From positions 37,015,152 through 37,079,151 of the forward strand of contig NC_087066.1 in NCBI RefSeq assembly GCF_963678635.1: a DNA stretch of 64,000 nucleotides. The letters are read 5' to 3'. The notes under the pieces are model-generated. The model was not told the DNA's origin. It made no database searches and worked only from the letters and a program-made list of their open reading frames with translations. How positions within the stretch are numbered: the stretch's first letter is position 1; every line of letters starts with the position of its first letter. Positions 1 to 9,961 of the stretch are shown here, piece by piece. This stretch comes from Symsagittifera roscoffensis (Eukaryota > Xenacoelomorpha > Acoela > Convolutidae). The translations under genes and the position numbers were made by a program.

Positions 1-304
1 GAATAGCTCCCTAGATAGAGCTAGAGACTTAAAGATTGGAAAAAGAAGGAATCGGAGGGTCCAAATTTATTAGTTTTCGGCCAAATTTTTGTTTCCAAAC
101 CAATTTGGCTCCGGTTTTTTGCATTATTCTAGTGCCGTACGGGGTTACTACGCCCGTTTCAATTATTTTTAGGCACTCTCACTAAGAATTGCGGAAAAAG
201 TCTTTCAGAACCTATATAGGTGGTGTAAAAATGCCAATATGACGAACGCGTTTTTGGCAATTTCTTAAAGATTAGCCAAAAGATTAGCCAAAAAGGGTCA
301 AATT

Positions 305-865
305 TTTCGGGAACCCTCCGAGCGGCAGAAAGTTTTACAAGAGCACCTTTTTATCCTACTGGGAGGGTTGACCGAGTCAGCCAACCTACTTGTAAGTCAA
401 TTAAGGTGCAAATGCAGGCTTTACAGCGGTGAAATCACCCGTTTTCTCGATTTTTTTGGGAACCCTTTGAGGTAACCCTCCGGAGTCAGCAAAGCCCCTT
501 AACAACCCTCCTTAAATAGATATTTTCCACGCAGCCCTCTGAAGAAGTTAAAATAACCCTACGGAGTGAATTTAGCTTGTTTTGACACTTTCCGAGACTA
601 GTGGGAGACCCTTCAAAGTTAGACTTGAAGAATTTAGTATTTTGAGGGAACCCTCCGAAGCAACCCTCCGGAGCGCATCAAACCTCTTATTGACCCTCCT
701 TAGTCAACTTAAGGGGACCCTCCGAAGTTATTTAGGTGACTAAGGTACCCTCCGAAGTAACCCTCCGGAGTAAGCTAAGTGTCCTAACAACCCTCCGAAG
801 TAACCCTCCGGAGTGACTTAAGCTCCTTAACAACCCTCCTTAGTGAAGAATTAGAGGTACCCCCG
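305..865 (+). repeat. Degenerate tandem repeats of an ACCCTCCGGAGT / ACCCTCCGAAGT core
   Basis: The motif CCCTCCGRAG or CCCTCCTTAG recurs more than a dozen times. Pairs such as CCCTCCGAAGT followed at once by ACCCTCCGGAGT occur near 650-690, 740-775 and 785-815, often followed by a CCTTAACAACCCTCCTTAG-type segment. TCCGGA is itself palindromic. The pattern looks like a higher-order tandem array in the leader of the large retroelement. Confidence 0.75.
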
Positions 866-1050
866 GGGCAATTTGAACATCGTAAATATCCATTTAAGGC
901 CGGAATAGAGGTTCAACTACTAACGGGGTGAAAATTTTGGGAGCTTAGGAGCCCAGTTGACCTGGAAATTCGCAATCAACTTTGGATTCCAGATCGGGTT
1001 TATCAGAGGTACACGAAACAATTTTTTTAAATTGTTATTTTGGTTGCGTG

Positions 1051-1334
1051 GTTGCCTTGAGCTAGTTAATAGGAAAGCTCGGGCAATCCGGGAATACCTA
1101 AAAAAAAGACCTCGGTGTGTGTTAGGCAAATACACACTCACTTGAGAAGAAAAATTGTTCCCTGCTCTCGTGCATTGGGGCGGCCCGGGTGTGGTAGAGT
1201 TTTTTCATAGACTTTAGATATTTTCGATCAGAAGTTGCCTTGAGCTACTTAGTAGGACTGTTCGGACAATAAAAGGACACCTAAAAGAAGACCTCGGTGA
1301 GTGTATTGGGCAAATACACACTCACTTGAGAAGA
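1051..1334 (+). repeat. Two imperfect ~100-bp direct repeats, each with a hairpin
   Basis: Copy one is 1051-1150 and copy two is 1234-1334. Both begin GTTGCCTTGAGCTA and end ACACACTCACTTGAGAAGA. Each contains a foldback: in copy two GTGAGTGT pairs with ACACTCAC across a loop of about 14 nt, and copy one has the partly changed counterpart. The spacing start to start is 183 bp. Position in a retroelement leader makes an RNA signal conceivable, but that is inference. Confidence 0.7.
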
Positions 1335-1992
1335 CAGTGTCCTTGGCTTCGTTATTTTGGAGCGTTCCAATTGAGGGAAGTCTTTTTCTTTAAGACTAAG
1401 TTTTAATTATCTGTTACTGAAACCATCAGTGCTCTTTTATAAAACATTGATTGATCTTAAACGAGGCAATGATTTGATACGTCTGTAGCGGTAAAATGAT
1501 ACTGAACAAAAAGATTGCTGTCACCTTTAGGGTGTTCTTATCTAGTTATCAATTGTGTTTTGTGTGTTATTGTTAATATCCTGAAAAGATTTGTGATTTT
1601 GTTATACCAGGTAACTGAGTGGAGTTGGTAATATCTAAACACTAGGCAGGACCTTGGATTAGCTTGAGCTGAATCATTTATAGTTTCTCTACGAGATCGA
1701 AGGTATATTTTTGATACTAGAGGACTCGAGTGAGAAAGTTTTTCGCTAGTTTTTCTACTAGACTTGAGAAAGTTTTTTCGAATTTTATTTTGAAACTTGT
1801 GCATTGCCGTCAATTTTTTTTATCACGAAGCATGCAGCGCAGAGTCTCGATAGGAGCAACAACTAAGATTCCCAGGCTGAGTACGGGGACTACACGAAAG
1901 TTTAAAACACGGCAGCATTCACGGAAACAATTAGCAGCATTTCCGACGTTTTTGCTGACGAAGCAACGACTAAAAGTCAAGCTGGTCTTTCA

Positions 1993-4250
1993 GTGAGCGG
2001 AATGAAACTAAGAAACGATAAGAATCTCGATGGAAATCAAGGGCGAAGTTTTGAGACCGGACAGGCGAGCGAGACTCTTACGGACCCCTTCGAGGAAGGG
2101 GAGCAAACGTTGATCCGACCCGACTACCATCATCACGCTTACCTGGAAGAGCCAGGCGAGGACTTTGAACGGGGGGGGGGAATTGAAAGAAAGGAGGAGG
2201 CCTCGGAGCGTTCCGAGGTTGAACCGCGAGAAGAACTGTTGTTCAGGGGATTTCGAAATCAGAGACTAAGAGTAACAAGTGGAGAAAAGAGCAATCATCT
2301 CTAGTCAAGCAGAGCAAGAATGCGATGATGTCAAGTAGAAGCCCGAGTGAGGAACAAGCGAGTTCGAAAGCCAAAAAAAACTGGAAGTCTTTGTTTGTTG
2401 AGAGGATGGCGTCACTACAAACTGAGGATTTATCTTCCAGTTATGACTATCCGGAGATAGCTCATTCGGATGTGGACTTCACGCCGTGCCCAAGGATTGA
2501 TAAGAGCAAGAAAGCATTGTCCAACTCGCCGACCAGGCCGATGTCTGATGGGATAACTGTAGGAGTATCCTCGAGGTTCGACAGGTTGATGATGTCGATG
2601 GGCACGCAGAAGGGAGGCGCGTCATCAAGTACCAGGCTACAACCTCAGTTAGCCTCATCTTCTCTGGGACTCACCCCGGTGTCGGGGGCGGCTGACGATA
2701 TAAGTGAATTGTTTGCTGTCGTAATGACAGGCCTTGAAGAGCTGCGACGGGACATGACTAAGAGAATAAATCGAGTCCAAGAGAGAGCTCACCAGGGTCA
2801 AGAGAAATTACGAGATGAGCTAACAAACGTGAAGTCGCAGGCGAGAGTCGATCAGGCCCAATTGATTCGTAACACCGATCAATGCCTAGAAGAAAAATTG
2901 GCTCAAGCAACCAAGGAGTCAGAGGTAAAAGAAGTTAGGATGACAAGAGATATTGAGTGACTGTTGAACGATCGTGACAATACCTATGCTCATACAATGA
3001 CTAGCCTGGAGAAAAGGTTGGATGCCAAATCTGACCTGATGATGCAGAAGCTTGACGAGATCTCAAACGGAGGCAATCAAGAAGAGCGTTCCGCCCCATG
3101 GGAGCGCTCACGCCAGGTAAATGACGGAGACAGAGACCGCAACCATGCTGGGGCCCAGCCAAGTTCGAGATCAAATTACGATTCTAATCATAGGGAGCTA
3201 TTCAGGGCAGCCCCATGGAGGCCAGGTTGGACAAACCTGGTCCCGCCGGAAGCGGATACCCCGCGGAGCCCCGATTGCCCACTGTGCCATAAGTCAGATC
3301 AGTGCCAAATCTGACTACAGTCTCGCAGGACATAACGATGTATGCCTCAATGTTTGCGCCCCTGAATAGATCTCTTGAAATATTCATCACCAAACTCTCG
3401 AAGTCAACCGAGAGAGGAGAGAAGTCAAGAAAAACACTCAAAGAGCCAAAGTCATACAAAGACGAGTCAGATGGCTGGATAGAGGTGATGAAATTACATT
3501 TTGAAGAAGAGAATCTCTCAATGAAACAGGAATGCAGCGCATTGACGAGCAACCTAGAGGGTACCGCCCTAAGTTGTGTAATGGCGAAAAGCACTAATGA
3601 ACGAGACAGTGCTCGCAAGATATTCGACATCTTGCTGAATCGTTTCGGCTCTGTGAAAAGGGCATCAAGCTATGGTGAAATTTGAAAAAAGGCGTCAAAG
3701 AGATGACGAATCCATAGACAAATTTTTGAACGACCTTGAATTACTCATAAGGAGGAGCAATCCCGATCAGAGGATATCGGAGCGAAACTTGGCGATCGCC
3801 TCGAAGTTCATGGGTGGGGTTAAGAGTGATGAGCTGAAAACCATGCTGGTCACGCACTTCACCCTGTCGCTTGACCAGGTACCCACGCCCGATGATCTGC
3901 GTATGAAGTCGCGTGAGTACTTGCTCATAAAACTGTGGGCGCAAAACCGTTACAGGAATTATGGCAACTGCAGCGGCACAAACACTGGCGCCAACTCTAG
4001 TTGGTACAAACCTCGTGACGACTTGGATAAGAGGAGGTCATGTGCGAATTTTGGTTCGATGGACCATAAAGTTTCCGCCTGTTCTACTTATAATTAGAAC
4101 ATGAAAACGAAAGGCTACTTTCTCGACGATGTTGATGCGACTGACGAGGACCACGAAGAGTACGTGAGAGGACTCATAATGAAGTATGGACCAAGGTGCT
4201 CCTTCTGCAACTTGGAGGGAAACTTCAAGTCGGATTGCACTCAATTTTGA
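1993..4250 (+). pseudogene. Decayed gag of the large Ty3/gypsy-type element
   Basis: Fragments in shifting frames cover 1993-2304, 2325-2960 (TGA), 2964-3314, 3302-3685 and 3672-4097. The segment around 3470-3930 has the typical retrotransposon Gag capsid pattern (helical, charged, with a KFEKRRQRDDESIDKF-like heptad stretch). Two CCHC-like zinc knuckles follow. One near 4040-4090 has lost its second Cys (CANFGSMDHKVSAC), and one near 4198-4240 reads CSFCNLEGNFKSDC. The start at 1993 is only the first Met of the open stretch and is not proven. At least four stops or frameshifts prevent production of an intact Gag. Confidence 0.7.
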
Positions 4251-4256
4251 GATGCG

Positions 4257-5816
4257 GTGGCGGACGCAAAACATCCCTGCCATGAAGAGGCGCTTTCGGG
4301 CGTCAAATCCATCCGAGCACGTCTGATGAACGAAGCTGAGTCGCGAAAGAAAGAGGCGACACCGAGCACATTTACGACTAAGAAGGTGAAGACCTTGCCG
4401 GATGAGGCGATAGCCTCGAGCCTAGAGGCGGAGTCGGCCGGCCCGCTCAACGTGGATTATGGCTTAGCGGCACAAACCGCATTACAGAATGTCCAGCAGG
4501 AGCTAGCCACGAAAGAAGTTGAGCAATGGGTAAGGTCGGAAATAGATATCACAGATCATCGGGAAAAACTTGACATTCTGGGGAAAACAACGAAAGAAGA
4601 GGACAAGCAGGAACCCAGGAAACATGGGCTAAAACTAAAAGTTATATCGGGTAATACATTTGGCTTGACGAAAGAAGGACCGAAGAAAATATCCATTATT
4701 TCGGTCGCAGGACACCAGGTGGTCAAGAACTTGAGTGAGCCGTCCGAGATCACGCTGGTACACCTGGAAGTTTATGCGGACTACCTGAGAGAGAAGGATC
4801 CCAAGTTGGACTCCAGGGCAGCTCGAGCGCTGCTCACGACAGGAGGTACAAAACTAATGAAAAAAGATGGACATTACATCGAAGTCCATGGCCCGATCCT
4901 GATGAATGTGGACGGCATTAACATCTACACGAAGGCTCACGTGACTGATGCAAGTGACCAAGTAGGCCGGATATACATTGGTCGAGAAGAGTTTAAGGTG
5001 CGACGAATTGGACATAAACCCATGCTTGAACAGGATGCAGTTCAAATAGGTTGCGAAGCCGATCTGGCAGCACATAAAGGACTGTTAGTAAAAGGAATGT
5101 TAGACATGGGAGCAGTGGTCAGCGTCATGACAGTCAGCCCCTGGACTGATACGGGCTTCGACAGGTCGGATCTGATACCGACCAACATCAGACTGGCAGC
5201 TGCCAATCAGGGAGCAATTTATGTGACATGACGGACCCCGATTACATCACTGCAGCTTGGAGGAAGACATCTTTGGATGAGCTTCCTGGTGGTAGAAAAT
5301 TTGGACGAATCCGATCAATTCATCTGTGGAGGGACTTTGTACGCATCTTTGATGTCACGATCGACCTCCACGACGGTTGATCAAGATCAAGGACTCTGAG
5401 ATGAAGTATGAAAAGAAACATCTTAATAAGATCCTAATTAAACAGGCAAAGGTGCCAATTTTCCTGGATTGAATAGTTAGATTGAAGCCAAACCAAGCCG
5501 TAGTAGCGACGTTTAGGATGAGGAACTTGAATGACCTCGAAAATGACAGACAGGTATGTCTGGTACCAAATCCAAACAGTAAGAGCTCGGCTATTTTATG
5601 AAAAACCTTCTCACTCACTCAGAGCGGACTGTGTGTGAGTGTGTTGTTGAAAACAGAAGGAACCTCAGTGACAATACAGAGAGGGAAGAAGCTTGGCTAC
5701 GCATTGCCTCTGAACACAGACTTTCAGAGTGTGGAGACCTTGAAAAAAGTGATGAAGCCAAATGTACCTTACACGCGAACCAGGAATGTATACTGGAGAG
5801 AATGAATGAATTGTAA
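4257..5816 (+). pseudogene. Decayed aspartic protease region and linker to RT
   Basis: An open stretch at 4257-5231 carries a long charged linker and ends in a retropepsin-like active-site region. There the expected D-S/T-G triad reads DMG (LDMGAVVSV, near 5102-5128), so the catalytic motif is altered. After a TGA at 5229 the frame changes several times up to 5816. Recognisable hydrophobic protease-flap and pre-RT linker segments remain near 5240-5400 and 5400-5800. The altered triad and the frameshifts mark it as inactive. The family assignment rests on position between zinc knuckle and RT plus the active-site context. Confidence 0.65.
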
Positions 5817-5837
5817 TCTTCTAAGAAACTGTTTTCA

Positions 5838-7115
5838 ATGAAGTCGGAGACAAATGATGGGTTGTCTAGTTGTTCAAATTTTCCTGAGAGACCAACAAAA
5901 ACAGAGTTAACAGCAAATAAGCATGTCCTGCCCGAGATAGAACATCTGAAGGATAAAATATTGGATAAGGAACTAGATTCACTCAGGGCGGTGCTAAATC
6001 GGAATGCAGACGTTTTTTCGAAGCATAAGGACGACATAGGTTGCTGCATTTTTGTAGAACACGAAATTGAGATAGAGGAGGGCTCGGTACCTCATAGGGA
6101 AGGCGCGAGGAGAATGACCCCACACAAATCAGAAGCGTGCAGGAAAGAGGTCGAGATAATAATGGAGTACGAAATGATCGAGCCGTCGAAGTCCCCATGG
6201 GCTTGTGGCGTGGTCATGGCTGAAAAGACTTGGGGGCAACTCAGGTTTTGTTGTGATTTCCGTTACTTGAACGCAATGACGGTAAAGGATGCATATCCGA
6301 ATCCCCGCATCGATGAGAGCCTCTCCAAGTTGGGGGACGCGAAGTTCTTCCCGACGTTGGATCTGGGCTCTGCGTTCTGGCGATTGACACTCAGAAAGCA
6401 AGATCGCAACAAAACGGGTTTCGCGTGCGAGCTGGGATTGTTCCACTGGAAAAGGATGCCGTTTGGATTGTGCAACGCAACTGCCACATTCCAGCGACTG
6501 ATGGCTCAGGCACTCACGAATGTAACCAAGAGATACGGGAACCTCATCATGTGTTATGTCGATGATGTCGTGATCGCAACACCAACCCTAGGGGGTCATA
6601 TAGAGAGGTTGGATGAGGTGTTTACCTGAATGAAACCCTCCAAGTGTGAAATCCTCAGAGACTCCATAAAAAATCGGGGCCGCCTTATGGATAAGCATGG
6701 GGTAAGACCGGATCCCGAAGCGGTCTTGACCTGGACGGCACCGAAGAAAGACACGCAACTGATGATCTTTTTGGGTTTTGCTAACTATTATCGAGAGACG
6801 CCGATAAAGATATACCCCATGCAGCAGTTGATGAGAAACAAGTGTAAACAATTCACTTGGACTGATGAGGCACAAGTTTTATTTGAAAACATTAAACGCG
6901 AAATTTGAGAAGCAACGGTCCTCGGAATGCCAACAGAGAAGGGGATGTTTGTGTTAGACTCGAATGCATCAGTGGTTGCAATATCAGGCATACTTCACCA
7001 GGAGCAGGAGTGGAACGGGAGAACGGTTCTCCGTCCAATAGCCTACGGAAGTAAAGTCTTGAGCAATACCGAGATGAAGTATGGCGCACCGAAAGCGGAA
7101 ACAAGTTCGCGGTGA
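5838..7115 (+). pseudogene. Reverse transcriptase and truncated RNase H of the large Ty3-type element
   Basis: 5838-6629 encodes most of the RT palm and fingers in one frame. The SPWACGVV, LRFCCDFRYLN, TLDLGSAFW, MPFGLCNATATFQ and CYVDDVVIAT motifs are all present, so both catalytic acid motifs (LDLG and YVDD) survive. A TGA at 6627 is followed by the thumb segment (6630-6908), which appears to have lost several residues. RNase H begins at 6927 (VLDSNAS, SKVLSNTEMKYG) but breaks off at about 7130 and is joined directly to linker sequence, so the rest of RNase H is deleted. This is the best preserved diagnostic domain of the element. Confidence 0.85.
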
Positions 7116-7129
7116 TCACTTTCGTAGAA

Positions 7130-8053
7130 AAATACAGGTAGTGCGAGTAGTAGTACATCACTGAGAGAATAGAGAAAAGGCCAGTGACCATTCGCAGTCG
7201 AGATGTTGAACGGTATTGCCGGTCGATAGTGAACCATCTGGTGAACTCAATGCCGAAAAATGTCTTGTTGAAGACTTCGTTCACGGAACATCGGACATCG
7301 ACCCATGTCCAAGCCACTGAAAAAATCAGGGTCGAGTGAAAATCCAGCTTTACGAGAAAGGTACATTTCACGGATGCAAGGGAAGAATATGAGCCGAGCT
7401 CTGATTGTTCATCCGGGGACGAGTAACCGTCCGGGGAGTCAGGCACTTTCGAGCCCGGACAGGACAACTTGTCCCGTGAGACAATGCTAGGACAACCGAG
7501 GGACAGAATGTTGTCCGGAGAGCCGGATTCAAGGCGACCGAGGGACAGAATTTTGTCAGGGGAGTCGAGAAACATCATAGACAGATCGGAACATAATGAT
7601 GTGGAATCCATCGGCTCGAGTGATGACTCGAGGCCTCAGTCCTGGGAGAATACTTCAGAAACTACTTCCAATTCTGATGTTTCGGAGATTGCTATTCATT
7701 CCTTGTTGGTAGAAGGGAAACAGCGCGGATTGGACCGGGAAATGCATCTTGACCCGGACAGAGACAGGTATACCTCCGATGAGGAGGGCACTGTAATTTA
7801 TAATGCCGCAGATGAGCTTGAACTGAGAGCAGTGTCGAAACGCCCAACCAGATTACTTCCACATGGTACGGTCGTCCGTTCTAACATGGAACCATCTCTG
7901 CGGGAAGCAACACCTTTGAAGAAGATATGGTGTGTCAAAATGATGGATGATGCCCATGCCCCGGAGATAATAAGTGGTCAATTAAACGAGGTAAAAACAT
8001 ATCTGAAAGCCTTTATACCGGTTGTCGGATCTCCTATGGGCTCAACAAAATGA
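7130..8053 (+). pseudogene. Pol linker between RNase H and integrase
   Basis: Charged, low-complexity coding remnants run in two or more frames (7130-7500 and 7469-8053). A short internal duplication of a GDRILSGE-type peptide lies near 7490-7570. No enzymatic domain is recognised. It connects the truncated RNase H with the integrase N-terminal region and is best read as a decayed Pol spacer. Confidence 0.5.
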
Positions 8054-8779
8054 TAGAAAGACGAGTAATCTGAAAAGATGGATCGAGAACGGAGCACATG
8101 ACAAAGGAGATATAGAAAAAGACAGCTATAAGATCTTGATGCAATTTTATCGGAAGAGAAAACATTTCTTGTACCTGAGCAAAGACGGAATCGTAGCCTG
8201 TAAACGCAAGGAAGAGGACTAGGTCCTTTACAAGTTTGATTCAATAGTGTTACCACAGTTATACCAGACCGAAATGCTCTTACGTTCACCTGATCAGATG
8301 GGCCATCAAGGTGTGGACAAGTGTACAACAAGATACAGAAACGATTCGAATGGCCTAGTTTGACGCCGGCTTGTGAAAAGTGGATTTCTGCATGCTTGTC
8401 ATGTCAACAGGCGAAGGGCCCCAGGAAACTGAGTCTCCCCCTGCAGTCAATAGAGTCATCGGGATTCAACGAAGTGGTGCAAATTGATCATCAGAAGATA
8501 TGCATGACAGCCACGGGCTACAATCAAGTGCTGTTAATGATCGATCACAAAATATGCAGAGGCAGCCCCCTGCACGACAGCATCAGCGGAAGAAACTTGC
8601 GATCACTCGATAAATGTGTGGATAGCGAGACACGGTTGCCCCATCACATTCCAATCAGGCAATGGCAAATATTCGTCGGTGATCTCACGAAGGAGTTAAT
8701 GAAAAGGTCACAAGTGGCGCAGGCTAACTCGACCACTTATCATCCACAAACGAATGACCTAGTTGAAAAGCAAAATCGC
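8022..8779 (+). pseudogene. Integrase, N-terminal part and 5' copy of the duplicated core
   Basis: Near 8290-8420 is a degenerate HHCC zinc finger (MGHQGVD and later CLSCQQ). The catalytic core follows, with the first Asp in VVQIDHQ near 8480 and the catalytic Glu in DLVEKQNR near 8760. The second catalytic Asp, normally in an SDNG context, is lost at about 8655-8675, where the frame is also disturbed. At 8779 the reading frame runs directly into the inserted LINE, creating an accidental integrase-endonuclease fusion reading frame (8321-9940). The remaining integrase coding resumes at 13614. Confidence 0.75.
8496..8779 (+). repeat. Left copy of the ~283-bp target duplication flanking the LINE
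   Basis: This 284-bp segment of integrase sequence recurs at 13332-13613. It begins AGATATGCATGACAG and ends GAAAAGCAAAATCGC in both places. Differences seen by eye are few substitutions (for example CATCAGCGG versus CTTCAGCGG, AAAAGGTC versus AAAAAGTC) and one 2-nt indel (GGCTAACTC versus GGCACTC). Confidence 0.9.
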
Positions 8780-8788
8780 TTTTCAACT
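8761..8788. other. Inverted-repeat hairpin at the LINE 5' junction
   Basis: AGTTGAAAAGC (8761-8771) and GCTTTTCAACT (8778-8788) form a perfect 11-bp inverted repeat around a 6-nt loop. The left arm is target (integrase) DNA. The right arm starts exactly at the junction with the inserted element and is absent from the right-hand target copy. It therefore looks like a short snap-back copy of the target end made during insertion. Confidence 0.8.
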
Positions 8789-9940
8789 ATGAGCGTGAAT
8801 GGGAATGAGCGTGAATGGGATGAACAGGCCATGAGCGTGAATGGGAATCAGTCAAAGCTGAAAGCGTTGGTCAAAAGAAGCCAGGAAAACGGATGGACAG
8901 TGGTGATGGTGACAGACAGCAATGCAGAATGCAACGGACACTTGGAAATCGACGACTGGACATTCATTCATGGCCGGAAGACAGGCTTTTTGCTCAACCC
9001 CGAATGGTCGACGAGATGGCGATTAGATGGAAGCACGTGCAGCCATTCAAACCGAATTAGCAATGTCACAGTTGGAGATTGGACCATAGTATCTGCGTAC
9101 GCACCGACGTCACTGAGGAGGGATACAGAGGAAAGACAGCTTTTCTGGCAGGATCTGGAGGGTGTAGTCTCTACAGTACCAGCGAGAAGCTTCCTCTTAT
9201 TGGGAGGAGACTTCAACGCGCAGATTGGCGGGAGGATACAAGAGGAAGACGAAGAAGAGTGCGCAACTGGTAGGTTTGGATTAGAGGCGGACACGCACAC
9301 TGGATCGCAAATGAGAGAGTGGTTACAGTTCAACGGGTTGTGTTACTGGAACTCTTTCTTTGGCCAGAAGAAACGAGGCACGTGGCTTCGAAGGATGAGC
9401 GGAAAGTGGTACGAATTGGACGGCTTTGTGGGGCGCCTTTCCCAGAGAGCCAAGGTGAAGAGAGTGCGAACAAAGGGTGTCCAATTGTGCACACCGGGTA
9501 CGGACCACCTGCCAAAGGAAGCGGCGATAGTAACAGAGAATACAAAAAAGGTGTACAAGAAACCAACCAGAAAGGTGAACATAGAAAAATTACATGGGCG
9601 CTGGAATGACGAGGAAGTCAAACAGAGGAGGTTTGAATTCGAGGAGGCGATGCAACATCAAATGAGGGTGGAACAGCCGAAAACCTGGGAGGCAGTTGCT
9701 CAAGTTGCGCAAAAGGTAGCGGAAGAGAAACTAGGAGTGAGAGCACGTCAAGTGGATGAGCCATGGCTTGTAATGCACGAAGATGAGCTCAAATCGATGG
9801 CGGCAAAAAGACACGAACTTCTGGAAAGGATGAGACTTTTTGGATTGATGGGAGAAATAAAGAAGAAGATCCGGAAGAAAAAGAGACAGTGGGAAACAGA
9901 ATACTGGGATACTGTGATCGAGGAATCGGTACAGGCCTGA
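8789..9940 (+). pseudogene. LINE AP-like endonuclease domain (5' truncated)
   Basis: The domain of the exonuclease-endonuclease-phosphatase superfamily would nick target DNA to prime reverse transcription. Visible motifs are VSAYAPT (near 9090), LLLGGDFNAQIGG (near 9200) and the TDH motif in PGTDHL (near 9500). The N-terminal Glu motif (normally QE) is not recognisable. A lysine/arginine-rich connector follows from 9540. Translation stops at TGA 9938-9940, but the same frame resumes at once and remains open to 13279, so this stop is probably a point mutation. The upstream open frame belongs to integrase and the fusion is accidental. Confidence 0.75.
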
Positions 9941-9961
9941 CGCAGAGGAGACTTAGGAGCA

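Larger units (their letters stand above)
1..1992 (+). other. Non-coding leader upstream of gag, repeat-rich
   Basis: No supportable protein is seen here. The stretch is dominated by short GC-rich repeats (305-865), then a pair of about 100-bp direct repeats (1051-1150, 1234-1334), then AT-rich sequence leading into the gag reading frame. It most likely represents the untranslated leader of the large Ty3-type element, possibly including part of a 5' LTR, but no TG...CA LTR pair could be defined. Confidence 0.5.

Noticed and set aside
8321-9940. 539-codon integrase-endonuclease fusion as a real gene
   Set aside because: The junction coincides exactly with the LINE insertion point and the integrase part is defective.
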